From: Janthinobacterium sp. 1_2014MBL_MicDiv
GTDB taxonomy: Bacteria; Pseudomonadota; Gammaproteobacteria; Burkholderiales; Burkholderiaceae_D
Assembly: GCF_001865675.1 (NCBI RefSeq)
Contig: NZ_CP011319.1
Location: 2,790,001-2,854,000, forward strand
Direction of reading: 5' to 3'
Length of the DNA: 64,000 nucleotides
In this document: piece after piece, positions 33,567-42,828 of the stretch
Position numbering within the stretch: the stretch's first letter is position 1
Layout: each line of letters opens with the position of its first letter
The notes under the pieces: model-generated
Seen by the model: only the letters and a program-made list of their open reading frames with translations
The model's database searches: none
Told to the model about the DNA's origin: nothing
Made by a program: the position numbers and the translations under genes

Positions 33567-35066
33567 TCAAGCCATGGCGCGGGTGGCGCGACGCGCCTTC
33601 AGGTGCAGGTAGCGGATGGTCGCGGCGGCCGCGATCAGGATGGCCGAGGCCGTGGCCAGCACGACGATGAACGCCTTGTCGAAGGCCGAGCGGGCCAGTT
33701 CCGACACTTGCAGGCCCAGTTCGGCAGGCAATTGCTCGGCGGCCAGCAGTGCCGCATCGAGGGTGTCATGGGCGTTCGGCAGCAGGCCAGCGCTTTCCGG
33801 GATCACCAGGGTGGCGCTGTAGACGGCCGACAGGATGGTGCCCAGCACCGTCACGCCGATCACGGCGCCCAGCTCGTACGATACTTCCTCGATCGAGGCG
33901 GCCATGCCGGCCTGTTGCGGCGCCACGTTCAGCATCACGGCGCTCGAGGCGGCCGTCATCACGGCACCGAGGCCCAGGCCCAGGATCACCAGGCTGGCCA
34001 CCTGGGCCGAAACGGCGGCGTCATGCAGCAGCAGATAGCTGGCCATGCCGATGCCGGACAGCAGCAGCGAACCCCACAAGACCTTGGCCTTGTCGGCGCG
34101 CGGCAGCATGAAACCCGTCAAGGGACCGGCGAATACGGACGCCAGCGGCAGCGGCAACAACAGCAAGCCCGCTTCCAGCGGCGACAGCTCGCGCACCAGC
34201 TGCATGTGCTGGCTCAGCGCCAGTTCCATGCCGATCAGGGCGGCGGACGCCACCATGGCGGCGGCCACGGCGCTCGAGAACGGCAGTTCGCGGAACAGGG
34301 CGAAGTCGATCAGCGGCTTGGACTGGCGCTTCTGGCGGCGCACGAACTTCAGCATGAAGAAGGCGCCCACGGCGAACGAGGCGGCGGCCAGCGCATACGA
34401 CGGCTGCGACTTGCCCAGCTCCTTGATCGCATACACGCCACCAAGCAGACCCATCATGATTTGCAGGGAACCGACCAGGTCCCACGGCTTGTCGCGGTTA
34501 CCGGCCCGTTTTGGCAGGATGACGGCGGCCAGCACCAGGGTCAGCACGACGATGGGCACGTTGATCAGGAAGACCGAACCCCACCAGAAATGCTCCATCA
34601 GGAAGCCGCCGAGCACGGGGCCGAATGCGGCGCCGCCCGAGGCGATGGCGGCCCACACGCCGATGGCGAACGAGCGCTCGCGGTTATCGGTAAACGTCAG
34701 GCGGATGATGGACAGGGTGGCCGGCATCATCAATGCGGCGCCGATGGCCAGCAGCACGCGGGCAAAGATCAGCCATTCGGCCGCCGGCGAAAACGCGGCG
34801 CTCAGCGAGGCGATGCCGAACACGGCCAGGCCGGCGAGGAAAACGGGTTTGTGGCCGAGGCGGTCACCAAGGGTGCCGAGGCCAGGCAACAGACCGGAGA
34901 CGACCAGCGCGTACACGTTGATGATCCACAGTTTTTGCGAGGAAGTGGCCTGCAAGTCGCGCGTCAGCGCGGGCAAGGCGGTGTAGAGCACGGTCATGTC
35001 GACCACGATCAGGAACAGGGCGCTGGAGACGATGGCCAGCGTCAGCCATTTTTTCATTGAATGCAT
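33567..35066 (-). CDS. MFS efflux transporter, SmvA-like DHA2 type
   Basis: 499 aa, about 14 transmembrane segments. TM1 has the DHA2 motif DMTVLYTALPAL, the loop 2-3 motif is GTLGDRLGHKPVFLAG, and helix 5 has GGAAFGPVLGGFLME. It resembles SmvA-type pumps for methyl viologen and cationic biocides. No adjacent regulator gene. Confidence 0.9.
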   Translation of the reverse strand: MHSMKKWLTLAIVSSALFLIVVDMTVLYTALPALTRDLQATSSQKLWIINVYALVVSGLLPGLGTLGDRLGHKPVFLAGLAVFGIASLSAAFSPAAEWLIFARVLLAIGAALMMPATLSIIRLTFTDNRERSFAIGVWAAIASGGAAFGPVLGGFLMEHFWWGSVFLINVPIVVLTLVLAAVILPKRAGNRDKPWDLVGSLQIMMGLLGGVYAIKELGKSQPSYALAAASFAVGAFFMLKFVRRQKRQSKPLIDFALFRELPFSSAVAAAMVASAALIGMELALSQHMQLVRELSPLEAGLLLLPLPLASVFAGPLTGFMLPRADKAKVLWGSLLLSGIGMASYLLLHDAAVSAQVASLVILGLGLGAVMTAASSAVMLNVAPQQAGMAASIEEVSYELGAVIGVTVLGTILSAVYSATLVIPESAGLLPNAHDTLDAALLAAEQLPAELGLQVSELARSAFDKAFIVVLATASAILIAAAATIRYLHLKARRATRAMA

Positions 35067-35186
35067 GGGTAACTCATTGCTTTATAGTTTAACTTTTAAC
35101 AACTGTCTGTTTGGATGAATTTGGTGCTGCGCAAATATTTGCGTTCCAGGCTGCCACGGGCCTGGGCTGGTCGGGGGCGGCGGGCG

Positions 35187-35771
35187 TCAGCCACGGTCAC
35201 CATCCTTGTCATCCACGGCGGCCGAAACCGCGACGGCATCGAGTTCGCGCAGCATGACGACGGACACCTGCTTGAAGCCGCGGCCCTGGAAGAATTTCTG
35301 CGCCGTCAGGTTGTGCGCGCCGCATTCGAGGAACAGGCGGGCGATGCCGTGGCTGCGCAGTTCGGTCGCCACCCATTCCACCAGCAGTCTGCCGATGCCG
35401 CTGCCGCGCACGGAGGGCAGCAAGACCAGGTCGTCGAGCGCGGCGAACGATTTCGAGGCGCGCTGGCGCGTGTCGATGGAGACGAGCGCCATGCCGACGA
35501 TGGCCTCGCCTGCCGTGGCGACCGCCAGCAGCGTCGAATCGCCATGCTCCCAGTCATGCGACAGGGCGGCGCGGATTTCGCCGCGTATCACCTCGGGCAG
35601 GTCCGCGCGCCAGTTGCCGGGCGCATCGGCGCGCTCGCCCTGCAGCTCCGAATGGGAGATATAGTCGGCGCTGACGTTATCAAGGTAGAGCTTGCACAGC
35701 GCGTCTTCGGCGGTGGCGTCGTGACACCAGCTGAAGCTGATGGCTGGGGTACTGGCTTGAGCGTTTTTCAT
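35187..35771 (-). CDS. GNAT-family N-acetyltransferase
   Basis: 194 aa from ATG 35771; the long upstream open frame is the antisense of the LysR gene. The acetyl-CoA loop is LLPSVRGSGIGRLLVEW, followed by LFLECGAHNLTAQKFFQGRGFKQV. Substrate unknown. Divergent from a LysR gene with a clean LysR-type box between them, so probably its target. Confidence 0.88.
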   Translation of the reverse strand: MKNAQASTPAISFSWCHDATAEDALCKLYLDNVSADYISHSELQGERADAPGNWRADLPEVIRGEIRAALSHDWEHGDSTLLAVATAGEAIVGMALVSIDTRQRASKSFAALDDLVLLPSVRGSGIGRLLVEWVATELRSHGIARLFLECGAHNLTAQKFFQGRGFKQVSVVMLRELDAVAVSAAVDDKDGDRG

Positions 35772-35841
35772 GGCGGATCTCGTGTTATTGAATGTAGAAC
35801 ACATTTTATGTCGCCCCTGAATGGCATTCAAGTTAAAATCC

Positions 35842-35856
35842 ATCTGTAAAACAGAT
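35842..35856. promoter_or_regulatory. LysR-type T-N11-A box
   Basis: ATCTGT-AAA-ACAGAT is a perfect palindrome with T at 35843 and A at 35855 (T-N11-A). It lies 12 nt before the LysR start and 71 nt before the divergent GNAT start. Confidence 0.7.
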
Positions 35857-35867
35857 AGGTTAATGCC

Positions 35868-36749
35868 ATGCAATGGACTTTGGAACAAATGCGCTACTTC
35901 GAAGCGGCCGTCGCGGCCGGCTCTTTCTCGGGCGCGGCACGCCGGCTGGGCCGCGCGCAATCGGTGGTCAGCACCTCGATCGGCTTGCTGGAAGCGGAAT
36001 TCGGCGTGGAGCTGTTCGACCGCTCGCGCCGCAGCGCCGTGCTGACGGAAGCGGGCAAGGTGATGCACCTGGAAGCATGCGAACTGCTGCGCCAGGCCGA
36101 ACGGCTGCAGCTGCGGGCCCAGTTGCTGAGTGCGGCGCCCGAAGCGCAGCTGACCCTGGCGCTGGACGAAGCCCTGCCCTACCTGGCCATCGGCACCCTG
36201 GTCAAGGAACTGGCGGCGCGCTATCCGGCGCTGGAGCTGGTGATGCTCAACGCCACGGCGTCCGAGGTGGCGCAATATGTGGAGCAGCAGCAGGCCGACG
36301 TGGCCTTCCACTTCGACCGCGGTCCCATCTCGCCCGTGCTGGAACAGCAGCACATCGGCAGCGTGGCGCAAGGCGTGTTCGTGGCAAAAGGCCACCCGAT
36401 GGCGCACGGCCAGGAAGTAAGCCGCAACGAGCTGACCCGTTACCGCCAGCTGATCATGGATTCCGAGCTGAACCGCGAACACGCGTTCAGCCCCGCCGTC
36501 TGGTTTTCCGACAGTTTTTATAGCATCGCGGAAATGGTCGCGGACGAGCTGGGCTGGGCCATCCTGCCCCTGAACATCGCCAACTACGACAATTACAAGG
36601 GCTATTTGCAGGAAGTGCCCTGCCCCGCCCTGGCCCTGTCGCGCCTGCCAGTGCGGCGGCTCTCGATCCATGGGAAGAAGCTGAGTGAGACGAGCTTGTG
36701 GCTGACGACGCGGCTGGCGGAATTGCTGCTCGACGGGCCGAGGGGATGA
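35868..36749 (+). CDS. LysR-family transcriptional regulator
   Basis: 293 aa. MRYFEAAVAAGSFSGAARRLGRAQSVVSTSIGLLEAEFGVELFDRS is a standard LysR DNA-binding domain; an effector domain with ADVAFHFD and AEMVADELGWAILP follows. Likely controls the divergent GNAT gene and itself through the T-N11-A box. Confidence 0.92.
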   Translation: MQWTLEQMRYFEAAVAAGSFSGAARRLGRAQSVVSTSIGLLEAEFGVELFDRSRRSAVLTEAGKVMHLEACELLRQAERLQLRAQLLSAAPEAQLTLALDEALPYLAIGTLVKELAARYPALELVMLNATASEVAQYVEQQQADVAFHFDRGPISPVLEQQHIGSVAQGVFVAKGHPMAHGQEVSRNELTRYRQLIMDSELNREHAFSPAVWFSDSFYSIAEMVADELGWAILPLNIANYDNYKGYLQEVPCPALALSRLPVRRLSIHGKKLSETSLWLTTRLAELLLDGPRG

Positions 36750-36844
36750 TATTTTTTGGCAATAATGACGGCGTGACGGAGGATGCGCCGCACATTGCCT
36801 GCTCCATTACCGATTCAATGACCTATTGATATGAAAGGATTTGC

Positions 36845-37303
36845 ATGATTAGCAGCATGGTCGTCAGCAAGTGGTTCGACATGGCGAAAGACGATGCCGT
36901 GGAAATTGATGCTGCCGACATCAATCACGAAGCGATGAGCAATATGTGGCGCTTTTCGCCCACGGACGAGGAAACGCCGGAGATCACCGCGGCGGATATG
37001 CGCGCGTTCATCGGCCAGATGGTCGCGGCGCGCAGCAGCGCGCTCGCTGGCGAGGAGATGCTGTTCTATTGCTGGCACGATGCGCAATGCCGGCAGCTGC
37101 GCTTCAGCCTGGTCTCGCGCGCGCATGGCCGGCTGCCGTTTCGCTGCGAAGTGCGCGAAACGCAGGATCTGGCGCTGATCGTCGACCGCGTGGTGGACGG
37201 GGACTGGCGCAACGAAGACTATATGCAAGCCCCGCAGGAGGACGGCGACGCGCAAGAGCAAGCGCCGTTCATCCTGCCCGTATTTGTCGTGCCGGTGCCC
37301 TAG
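36845..37303 (+). CDS. Uncharacterised protein
   Basis: 152 aa, soluble and acidic. SNMWRFSPTDEETPEITAADMRAFIGQMVAARS forms a helical N-terminal half and MLFYCWHDAQCRQLRFSLVS a beta segment. Family not recognised. It stands alone between a LysR gene and a convergent FAD oxidase gene. Confidence 0.65.
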   Translation: MISSMVVSKWFDMAKDDAVEIDAADINHEAMSNMWRFSPTDEETPEITAADMRAFIGQMVAARSSALAGEEMLFYCWHDAQCRQLRFSLVSRAHGRLPFRCEVRETQDLALIVDRVVDGDWRNEDYMQAPQEDGDAQEQAPFILPVFVVPVP

Positions 37304-37334
37304 AAATCAGCGCGGCACAGGGTCTTTGCGTCAT

Positions 37335-38390
37335 TTACGCCAGGAAACGCGCAGGCCGGCAAGCGCTCAACGCTGCCGCTGGCTGGCCATCGACGATTTC
37401 CTCGCTGACAAGTTGGCCCACGATCGCCGCCAGCACGACGCCCGGATGCATGGCGCACACATACACGCCGTCCACTTGCGGCAGGTAGCCGATGACGGGA
37501 ATGCCGTCGGCGGGCATGGGACGCAGGCCGATGCAGGCCTGTTCCGGTTCGATCGCATCGGCGCCCGCCAGTTCATCGCGGATGGCGCCGGCCGTGCGCT
37601 GCGCCATGGCCGCGGGCTGGTTTTCCGGCGTGTCGTCCAGATAGTCTTCCGCCGCCAGCAAGCCGCCATCCGCGCCTTGCCGCACTTCCATGGCATGGCT
37701 GGAGATGATGCTGCGCACCAGCCCGGGCGGCGCCTTGTAGCGCATGAAGATGGCGGGCGAGGCGTGTATCGGCAGGTTCACGTTCAATTTTTCCGCCAGG
37801 CTGGCAGTGGCCGCGCCGGCCGCCAGCACCACCACATCGGCGGCGAGGAGGCCGCTGCCCGTTTCCACGCCCGTCACCCGCCCATCCCGGATGGTAAAAC
37901 CCAGCACCGGCGTGTGCGTGCGGAGCGTCGCGCCATGGGATGCTGCCGCCGCCAGCAAGGCATGCGTGGCGGCCACCGCATCGAGGGCGCCATGCCCGGC
38001 TTCGTACACGGCCTGTGGCGGCGGCTTCTTCAGATGTGGTTCCAGCCGCGCAATCTGCGCGCTGTCCAGCAGCATGGACGAGGATGACGGTGCCCTGCCC
38101 TCGTCCGTGCCATACGACAAGGCGCCCGTCCAGCGCACTTCCAGGCCGGGCACCTGGGTTTCCAGGCGCCGGTAGGCGGCGATGGCCGCGCCGCGCAAGG
38201 CGGCAATCGGATCCGGTCCCGAATACGCGGTGTTAATCCAGGCAAATGAGGTACCCGTCACGCCCGAAGCGATGCCGCCCGCCTCGACGACCGTGACCTG
38301 CGCGCCCTTGCTGGACAGGTGATACGCGAGCGACGCCCCGACGATGCCGGCGCCAATGACGATGATATTTTTAGGGCCCTCATGACGCAT
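37335..38390 (-). CDS. FAD-dependent oxidoreductase, glycine/D-amino acid oxidase (DAO) family
   Basis: 351 aa. The N-terminal dinucleotide fold NIIVIGAGIVGASLAYHLSSKGAQVTVVEA has the GxGxxG motif. LLAADVVVLAAGA and the C-terminal LRPMPADGIPVIGYLPQVDGVYV close the FAD site. It should oxidise an amine or amino acid with O2 or a quinone as acceptor. No partner genes are adjacent. Confidence 0.9.
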   Translation of the reverse strand: MRHEGPKNIIVIGAGIVGASLAYHLSSKGAQVTVVEAGGIASGVTGTSFAWINTAYSGPDPIAALRGAAIAAYRRLETQVPGLEVRWTGALSYGTDEGRAPSSSSMLLDSAQIARLEPHLKKPPPQAVYEAGHGALDAVAATHALLAAAASHGATLRTHTPVLGFTIRDGRVTGVETGSGLLAADVVVLAAGAATASLAEKLNVNLPIHASPAIFMRYKAPPGLVRSIISSHAMEVRQGADGGLLAAEDYLDDTPENQPAAMAQRTAGAIRDELAGADAIEPEQACIGLRPMPADGIPVIGYLPQVDGVYVCAMHPGVVLAAIVGQLVSEEIVDGQPAAALSACRPARFLA

Positions 38391-38486
38391 ATGCGCTTGC
38401 CTTTATTGATTGTTGGATGCTTTGCCGGGTACCGTCCCGAGCGCGGATTATAGCGTTGGCTGGTGGCAAGCTCGTTCGCTGAACAC

Positions 38487-38691
38487 CTATAAATTGTCGC
38501 GGATCAATTCGCCACCGATGGCCAGGCCGATGGCGGCGCCGAACGATGGCGCTCCAGCGGGGCGAGGTCGCCGAAATGGACGCAACGGCCAGCTGGATAC
38601 GGCGACGCGCGCTAATCGGGCAGGAAACTATGGGGCCGCCGTCCCAGCCGATGGCCACGACCTGGGGTCCCAGATAGCGCTCGATATGCAT
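38487..38691 (-). pseudogene. Small gene with an apparent frameshift
   Basis: From ATG 38691 the frame reads MHIERYLGPQVVAIGWDGGP and SCPISARRRIQLAVAS. Near 38545 the natural continuation moves by one frame to FGAAIGLAIGGELIRDNL and a stop at 38487. The total length is not a multiple of three, as expected for a 1-nt indel. No known family. The remaining part of 38391-38784 has a TTGACA near 38736 that may serve the marR gene. Confidence 0.35.
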
Positions 38692-38784
38692 TCCATCTCT
38701 CTCAATGTGTGACACGATATTCTGCCCGCCTCGTGTTGACATATTTCGCTTGTTTTATTACGCATACGTAGTAGTATACTCCGC

Positions 38785-39285
38785 ATGCGTACCAATATCC
38801 CCACCCCATCCGATAGCACCGAAAACGTCGATGCTGCTGCCTGCCCGCTGGGCGAGCGCTCGCCGCGCCTGTTCAACCTGCTCAACCTGGCGCGCCAGAA
38901 CCTGTTTCGCTCGGCCGATGCCGTATTCACCAGCGAACTCGGTTACTCCGGCACGCAAGTGGTGGCCCTGTTCGCCCTGAAGGGCGAGGAAGGCTGCCAG
39001 CTGAAGGACCTGGGGCGGGCGCTGCAATTGAAAAACTCGGCCGTCACGGGGCTGGTGGCGCGCATGGAAGAAAACGGCCTCATCGTGCGCGGCCAGTCGG
39101 CGCTCGACGCCCGTGCCGGCACTTTGCACATGTCGCCCAAGGGTGGCGCCGTGCTGGCCGACGCCCTGCCCCTGCTCGACAGCCTGAATGAACAACTGAA
39201 AGCGGGTTTCAGCGAAGCGGAGCTTGCCATCGTCGCCCGCTTCCTGCTGCATGCCTCGCGCCTGCGTTTCGCGCAGGATATCTGA
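38785..39285 (+). CDS. MarR-family regulator
   Basis: 166 aa. GEEGCQLKDLGRALQLKNSAVTGLVARMEENGLIVRG is the winged helix, then DARAGTLHMSPKG the wing. The start codon lies inside a short AT-rich stretch with repeated TACG/GTAT half-sites (38760-38792), a probable autoregulatory site. It precedes a thioesterase gene by 33 nt and is probably cotranscribed with it. Confidence 0.9.
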   Translation: MRTNIPTPSDSTENVDAAACPLGERSPRLFNLLNLARQNLFRSADAVFTSELGYSGTQVVALFALKGEEGCQLKDLGRALQLKNSAVTGLVARMEENGLIVRGQSALDARAGTLHMSPKGGAVLADALPLLDSLNEQLKAGFSEAELAIVARFLLHASRLRFAQDI

Positions 39286-39318
39286 ATTTCCATCCGTTAC
39301 CACCCACAGGAGTCATCC

Positions 39319-39771
39319 ATGCATCCGAACGACATGACAGGCTTGCAACTCATGCAGGCTTTCGCCCAGGGCCTGTTTCCCCGCCCCGGCATTTCCAAGA
39401 CCATGCCCATGGACGCGCAAACGGTCGAGCACGGCCGCGTCATCTTCACGGCCACGGCAAATGACAACCACACCAACCCCATGGGCGGCGTGCACGGCGG
39501 TTTCGCCGCCACCGTGCTCGACACGGTCACGGGGTGCGCCACGCACACCGTCTTGCCGGCCGGCGAAAGCTACGGCACGACGGACCTGAACATCAAGATG
39601 TGCCGTCCCCTGCCCTTCAACGTGACGCTCTATGCCGAGGGCAAGGTCATCAATGCGGGCCGCAATCTGGTCATTTCCGAAGGCGCCATCCGCGACGAGG
39701 CCGGCAAACTCTATGCGCACGCGACGGCCACCTGCATGATCATCCGCCCCCGGGAGCAAGCCGCCACATGA
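39319..39771 (+). CDS. PaaI-family hotdog thioesterase
   Basis: 150 aa. The hotdog signature NPMGGVHGGFAATVLDTVTG (helix with HGG) is followed by YGTTDLNIKMCRPLP and a C-terminal strand. It hydrolyses acyl- or aryl-CoA esters in the cytoplasm. Middle gene of a MarR-thioesterase-GNAT operon; its stop overlaps the next start (ATGA). Confidence 0.92.
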   Translation: MHPNDMTGLQLMQAFAQGLFPRPGISKTMPMDAQTVEHGRVIFTATANDNHTNPMGGVHGGFAATVLDTVTGCATHTVLPAGESYGTTDLNIKMCRPLPFNVTLYAEGKVINAGRNLVISEGAIRDEAGKLYAHATATCMIIRPREQAAT

Positions 39772-40202
39772 TACGGCCAGGCACCCTCGAGGAAGCCTGG
39801 CAGGTGCTGCAGGCGATCCCTGAATTCGACCAGCCGCGCACCGTGGCGCAGCTGCGGCAGCGGCTGCCCGCCGATGCGCTGATCCTCATCGCGGAGGAAG
39901 ACACCGGGCCCGCCGGCTGCAAGCTGGCCTACCGCGCCGACGATGGCTCCCTATATAGCTGGCTCGGCGGCGTGCTGCCCGCGCATCGCAAGACGGGGCT
40001 GGCGCAGCGTCTGCTGGAATACCAGGAAGCGTGGGCCGGCGCGCATGGTTATCCGGCCGTGACGGTAAAATCGATGAACCGCTATCCCGCCATGCTGCGC
40101 TTGCTGATCCGCAACAGCTATCGGATATGCGCCGTCGAGCACTTTGGCGACCCTGCCAACGAGCGTATCCATTTCATCAAGCCGTTGTCCTGCAGTAGCT
40201 AG
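39768..40202 (+). CDS. GNAT-family N-acetyltransferase
   Basis: 144 aa. GGVLPAHRKTGLAQRLLEYQEAW is the acetyl-CoA binding segment (RxxGLA form), followed by RYPAMLRLLIRNSYRIC. Four-nt overlap with the thioesterase gene shows translational coupling. Substrate unknown. Confidence 0.88.
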   Translation: MIRPGTLEEAWQVLQAIPEFDQPRTVAQLRQRLPADALILIAEEDTGPAGCKLAYRADDGSLYSWLGGVLPAHRKTGLAQRLLEYQEAWAGAHGYPAVTVKSMNRYPAMLRLLIRNSYRICAVEHFGDPANERIHFIKPLSCSS

Positions 40203-40266
40203 AACTCTTTTGATCCATAGGAATATGTTGGGGGCCTGGGTGTCTTGCCCGACGCCTGGGGTGCGG

Positions 40267-40295
40267 TCTCGTCGTTGCCTGATGCAGCGACGAGA
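40267..40295 (+). terminator. 12-bp hairpin after the GNAT gene
   Basis: TCTCGTCGTTGC (40267-40278) pairs with GCAGCGACGAGA (40284-40295), with one G-T wobble and a 5-nt loop. Followed by TCGGGTTTG. It ends the MarR-thioesterase-GNAT operon. Confidence 0.55.
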
Positions 40296-40373
40296 TCGGG
40301 TTTGACCTGTCTATCTCCCTGCCCTGCAGACACTGCTGCCGAGTTCCATTCACCGTCTCCCAGAGCGCGATGG

Positions 40374-40676
40374 TCAGCGCGGAAATTTATACCGTACCAG
40401 CAGCGTAGGTCCCTTGCCGCCAGGTGGCGTCAGCACTATCTCGTCACCCGGCCGCATCTCTTCATACATCACCGTGCAACAGGTCGGCATCGAATGGCCG
40501 CGCGCCGGATAAATGCCCACGTCGGTGTGCAGGGTCGCCGCGCGTACGTCCACGCTGGACTTGCCAGCCTTTTCTTCTTCTTGCAGCAGCTTGCGCAGTA
40601 CGGTGACGAAGTCCCCTTTACTGAGTCTGGCAGGTGCCTGGTTTGCTTGCGGGCGAGCGGTGGCGTCGTTTTTCAT
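40374..40676 (-). CDS. Small uncharacterised protein
   Basis: 100 aa from ATG 40676; an in-frame ATG further upstream (MYTLKETAMKN) is possible. A helical half (FVTVLRKLLQEEEKAGKSSV) is followed by a beta-rich half (TCCTVMYEEMRPGDEIVLTP PGGKG in sequence order). It has a Cys pair (TCC). Family not recognised. Convergent with the preceding operon. Confidence 0.55.
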   Translation of the reverse strand: MKNDATARPQANQAPARLSKGDFVTVLRKLLQEEEKAGKSSVDVRAATLHTDVGIYPARGHSMPTCCTVMYEEMRPGDEIVLTPPGGKGPTLLVRYKFPR

Positions 40677-40895
40677 GGCAGTTTCTTTCAGTGTATACAT
40701 TTCCGCCACTATATCATTCGCCCCCAGCATCACGCCAACGAGATGCCAGCCCGGAGCGCCTAATGAGTCGCCACCAGCCGCTTCAGCGCGGCACCCGTCA
40801 CTACTTCGTCGACCGTCGTCGTTCGCCTACATTATTCTCCGTGCCTTAAGATGTCAATTTGACGTCCAGTTTACCTTGCACACCCAGGAGGCAAC

Positions 40896-41345
40896 ATGAC
40901 AGTTAAGCGTATGGACAACGTCGGCATCGTGGTAGAGGACATCGATGCCACCATTGAGTTCTTCACCGAACTTGGGCTCGTTCTCGAAGGGCGCGCCCCG
41001 GTTGAAGGAGACTGGGCAGATGGCGTCACCGGACTGCACGGCATGCGCGTCGAGATTGCCATGCTGCGGACGCCGGACGGTCACAGCCGTATCGAGTTAT
41101 CGCGTTTCCTCGCACCGCCCGTGGTCGCCGATCACCGCAACGCGCCAGTGAACGCGCTCGGTTACCTGCGCGCCATGTTTACCGTCGAGGATATCGACGA
41201 TACGCTCGCCCGGCTCGTCAAACGCGGCGCGAAGCCAGTCGGTGCAGTCGTCCAGTATGAAAACATGTATCGGCTCTGCTATATCCGCGGCCCAGAAGGA
41301 ATCCTCATCGGGCTTGCCGAACAGCTCCTGCAGAAGCCGTCCTGA
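40896..41345 (+). CDS. VOC-family (glyoxalase/dioxygenase fold) protein
   Basis: 149 aa, start after CAGGAGGCAAC. Two beta-alpha-beta-beta-beta halves: RMDNVGIVVEDIDATIEFFTELG and GYLRAMFTVEDIDDTLARLVKRG. The likely metal ligands are E (RIELSRF) and E (GPEGILIGLAE). It may act as a lyase, dioxygenase or drug-binding protein. Stands alone. Confidence 0.88.
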   Translation: MTVKRMDNVGIVVEDIDATIEFFTELGLVLEGRAPVEGDWADGVTGLHGMRVEIAMLRTPDGHSRIELSRFLAPPVVADHRNAPVNALGYLRAMFTVEDIDDTLARLVKRGAKPVGAVVQYENMYRLCYIRGPEGILIGLAEQLLQKPS

Positions 41346-41599
41346 GGCCATTCCACAGGACGTTGAGCGCCAAAGGATAGGCACCCAAGCCGTTAGTGAC
41401 GCAGGCCGGCGCGAACAGTCGGCTACTCGCCCTGTTCGCCGCCTGACTGATGCAATCATGGAACGTTGAACGATCCCCTGGGTGACTACGCCGATTTCGC
41501 AGACCGTGCATCCGCCATGAGCGAGGACCCGGTCTTCATCAAGCGCTCCCCAACGCCTTCCTCTGCCGGAGCTGCACCGCCAGGTTTTGCTGGACGTCC
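41346..41599. other. Intergenic region downstream of the integrase
   Basis: No gene supported. The short plus frame 41466-41678 overlaps the integrase end and looks non-coding. No tRNA or direct repeat that would mark an attachment site was recognised. Confidence 0.4.
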
Positions 41600-42640
41600 T
41601 CAAGCGGCCGGCTTCTTCTTCGCCTTCAACAAACTGCCGGCCGCATTTTCTTCGAAGCGCCCCGCCTCTTCTATATAGCCATGCACGGTGCCGTCGTGGC
41701 GCCAGCCGCCCTGGCGCTTGATGGCCTGGAAGTCGGCGCCGGCCCGGTGCGCGCTGGTGGCCATGCCGCGGCGCAGGCTGTGGCTCGACAGGTCCGGCAC
41801 GTAATCGAGTCCCGCCAGCTTCGCGCAGCCTTCGAGTATCGTATTGATGCTGCCCGCGTGCAGCCCTTGCGCACTCACATGCCCCCATTGGTTGACGGGG
41901 CGCAAGAGCGGCCCCGTGCGGATGTGCGCGGCCGCCAGCCAGGCGCGCAAGGCCGTGGCCGGGCAGCAGATGCCGTCGCCAAACGGAATCGCCTTGACGA
42001 TGCCCTCGCCCAATTGATCCGTCTTCGAGCGCGGCAAGGTGATCACCATGCCCTGCGGCTCCCAGCCGATATCTGCCAGCTGCAATCCCGCCAGTTCGCT
42101 GCGGCGAAAGCCGCCAAAAAATCCCAGTTGCAGCAAGGCGCTGTCACGCAAGGCCTTGATGCTGCCCAATGCCTGCAATTGCGCCACGATCCGCTCCAGG
42201 TCTTCCAGCGGCAAGGCCTTGGCCTTCTTTTTCGGCTTGCCGTGCAGGCGCGCGATGCCGGCCAGGGTCTTGCGCACGGTCGGCGTGGACGCGGGGTCGG
42301 CAAAGCCCTGGTACGCATGCCATTGCGACAGGGCCGTCAGGCGCAAGGCCAGGGTGCGGGCGTTCAGGCTGTCCGCATACGCCATCAGGTAGCGGATGAC
42401 GGCGGACTCATCGGCGGGCAGCGCCCCGCCCCACACCTGGAAGTGGCGGATGGCCGAGCGGTAGCTGCGGCGCGTGTTGTCCGAGGTGGCGGCGGCGAGA
42501 AACGCCTGGTGGCGCGCGGCCAGCTCGGCATCGACCAGGCCGCCATGTGCCGGGGCCATGGCGGTGACAGCGAGCGCCAGGGGCGCCGGCGCGGTTTTCG
42601 GCAAGGCGGCACGGCGTTTCGGGAGGGGCAGATCGGGCAT
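41600..42640 (-). CDS. Tyrosine recombinase (site-specific integrase)
   Basis: 346 aa from ATG 42640; an ATG at 42709 gives 23 more residues. An N-terminal SAM-like core-binding domain (NTRRSYRSAIRHFQVWGG) is followed by the catalytic domain with Arg in GFRRSELAGL, HSLRRG (His-x-x-Arg), WRHDGT and the nucleophile Tyr in VHGYIEEAGRF. All key residues are present. It cuts and rejoins DNA at specific sites. It is divergent from the kfrA-like gene. No cargo with matching att repeats was found, so it may be a domesticated or housekeeping recombinase. Confidence 0.92.
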   Translation of the reverse strand: MPDLPLPKRRAALPKTAPAPLALAVTAMAPAHGGLVDAELAARHQAFLAAATSDNTRRSYRSAIRHFQVWGGALPADESAVIRYLMAYADSLNARTLALRLTALSQWHAYQGFADPASTPTVRKTLAGIARLHGKPKKKAKALPLEDLERIVAQLQALGSIKALRDSALLQLGFFGGFRRSELAGLQLADIGWEPQGMVITLPRSKTDQLGEGIVKAIPFGDGICCPATALRAWLAAAHIRTGPLLRPVNQWGHVSAQGLHAGSINTILEGCAKLAGLDYVPDLSSHSLRRGMATSAHRAGADFQAIKRQGGWRHDGTVHGYIEEAGRFEENAAGSLLKAKKKPAA

Positions 42641-42764
42641 GGAAGGGCTGAAATCACGCTGTTGTACTGGAAGGACCACAGAATACCATGCGAAACACCC
42701 CCATAACATGCGATAAGCAATCTTATCGCGACTTATTTCTTATAAAAATTCGTAAAATTTATAT

Positions 42765-42797
42765 CGTAATATTATTCGATATTACGTATCATGTAAT
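42765..42797. promoter_or_regulatory. Nested dyads between integrase and kfrA-like gene
   Basis: CGTAATAT-TATTCG-ATATTACG (42765-42786) has perfect 8-bp arms. Its right half is shared with ATTAC-N7-GTAAT (42781-42797), and GTAATACG continues to 42800. The whole intergenic stretch is very AT-rich. KfrA proteins autorepress through inverted repeats in their promoters, so this is the likely operator. Confidence 0.6.
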
Positions 42798-42828
42798 ACG
42801 TTACTAAATTTAGCTCATAGGTGATTTC

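Noticed and set aside
33441..35060. 539-codon plus frame opposite the SmvA-like pump
   Set aside because: His/Gln/Gly-rich shadow; the minus strand encodes a clear 14-helix transporter.
41346..42828. Complete integrative element around the recombinase
   Set aside because: No tRNA, no att-like direct repeats and no cargo genes between plausible ends were seen.
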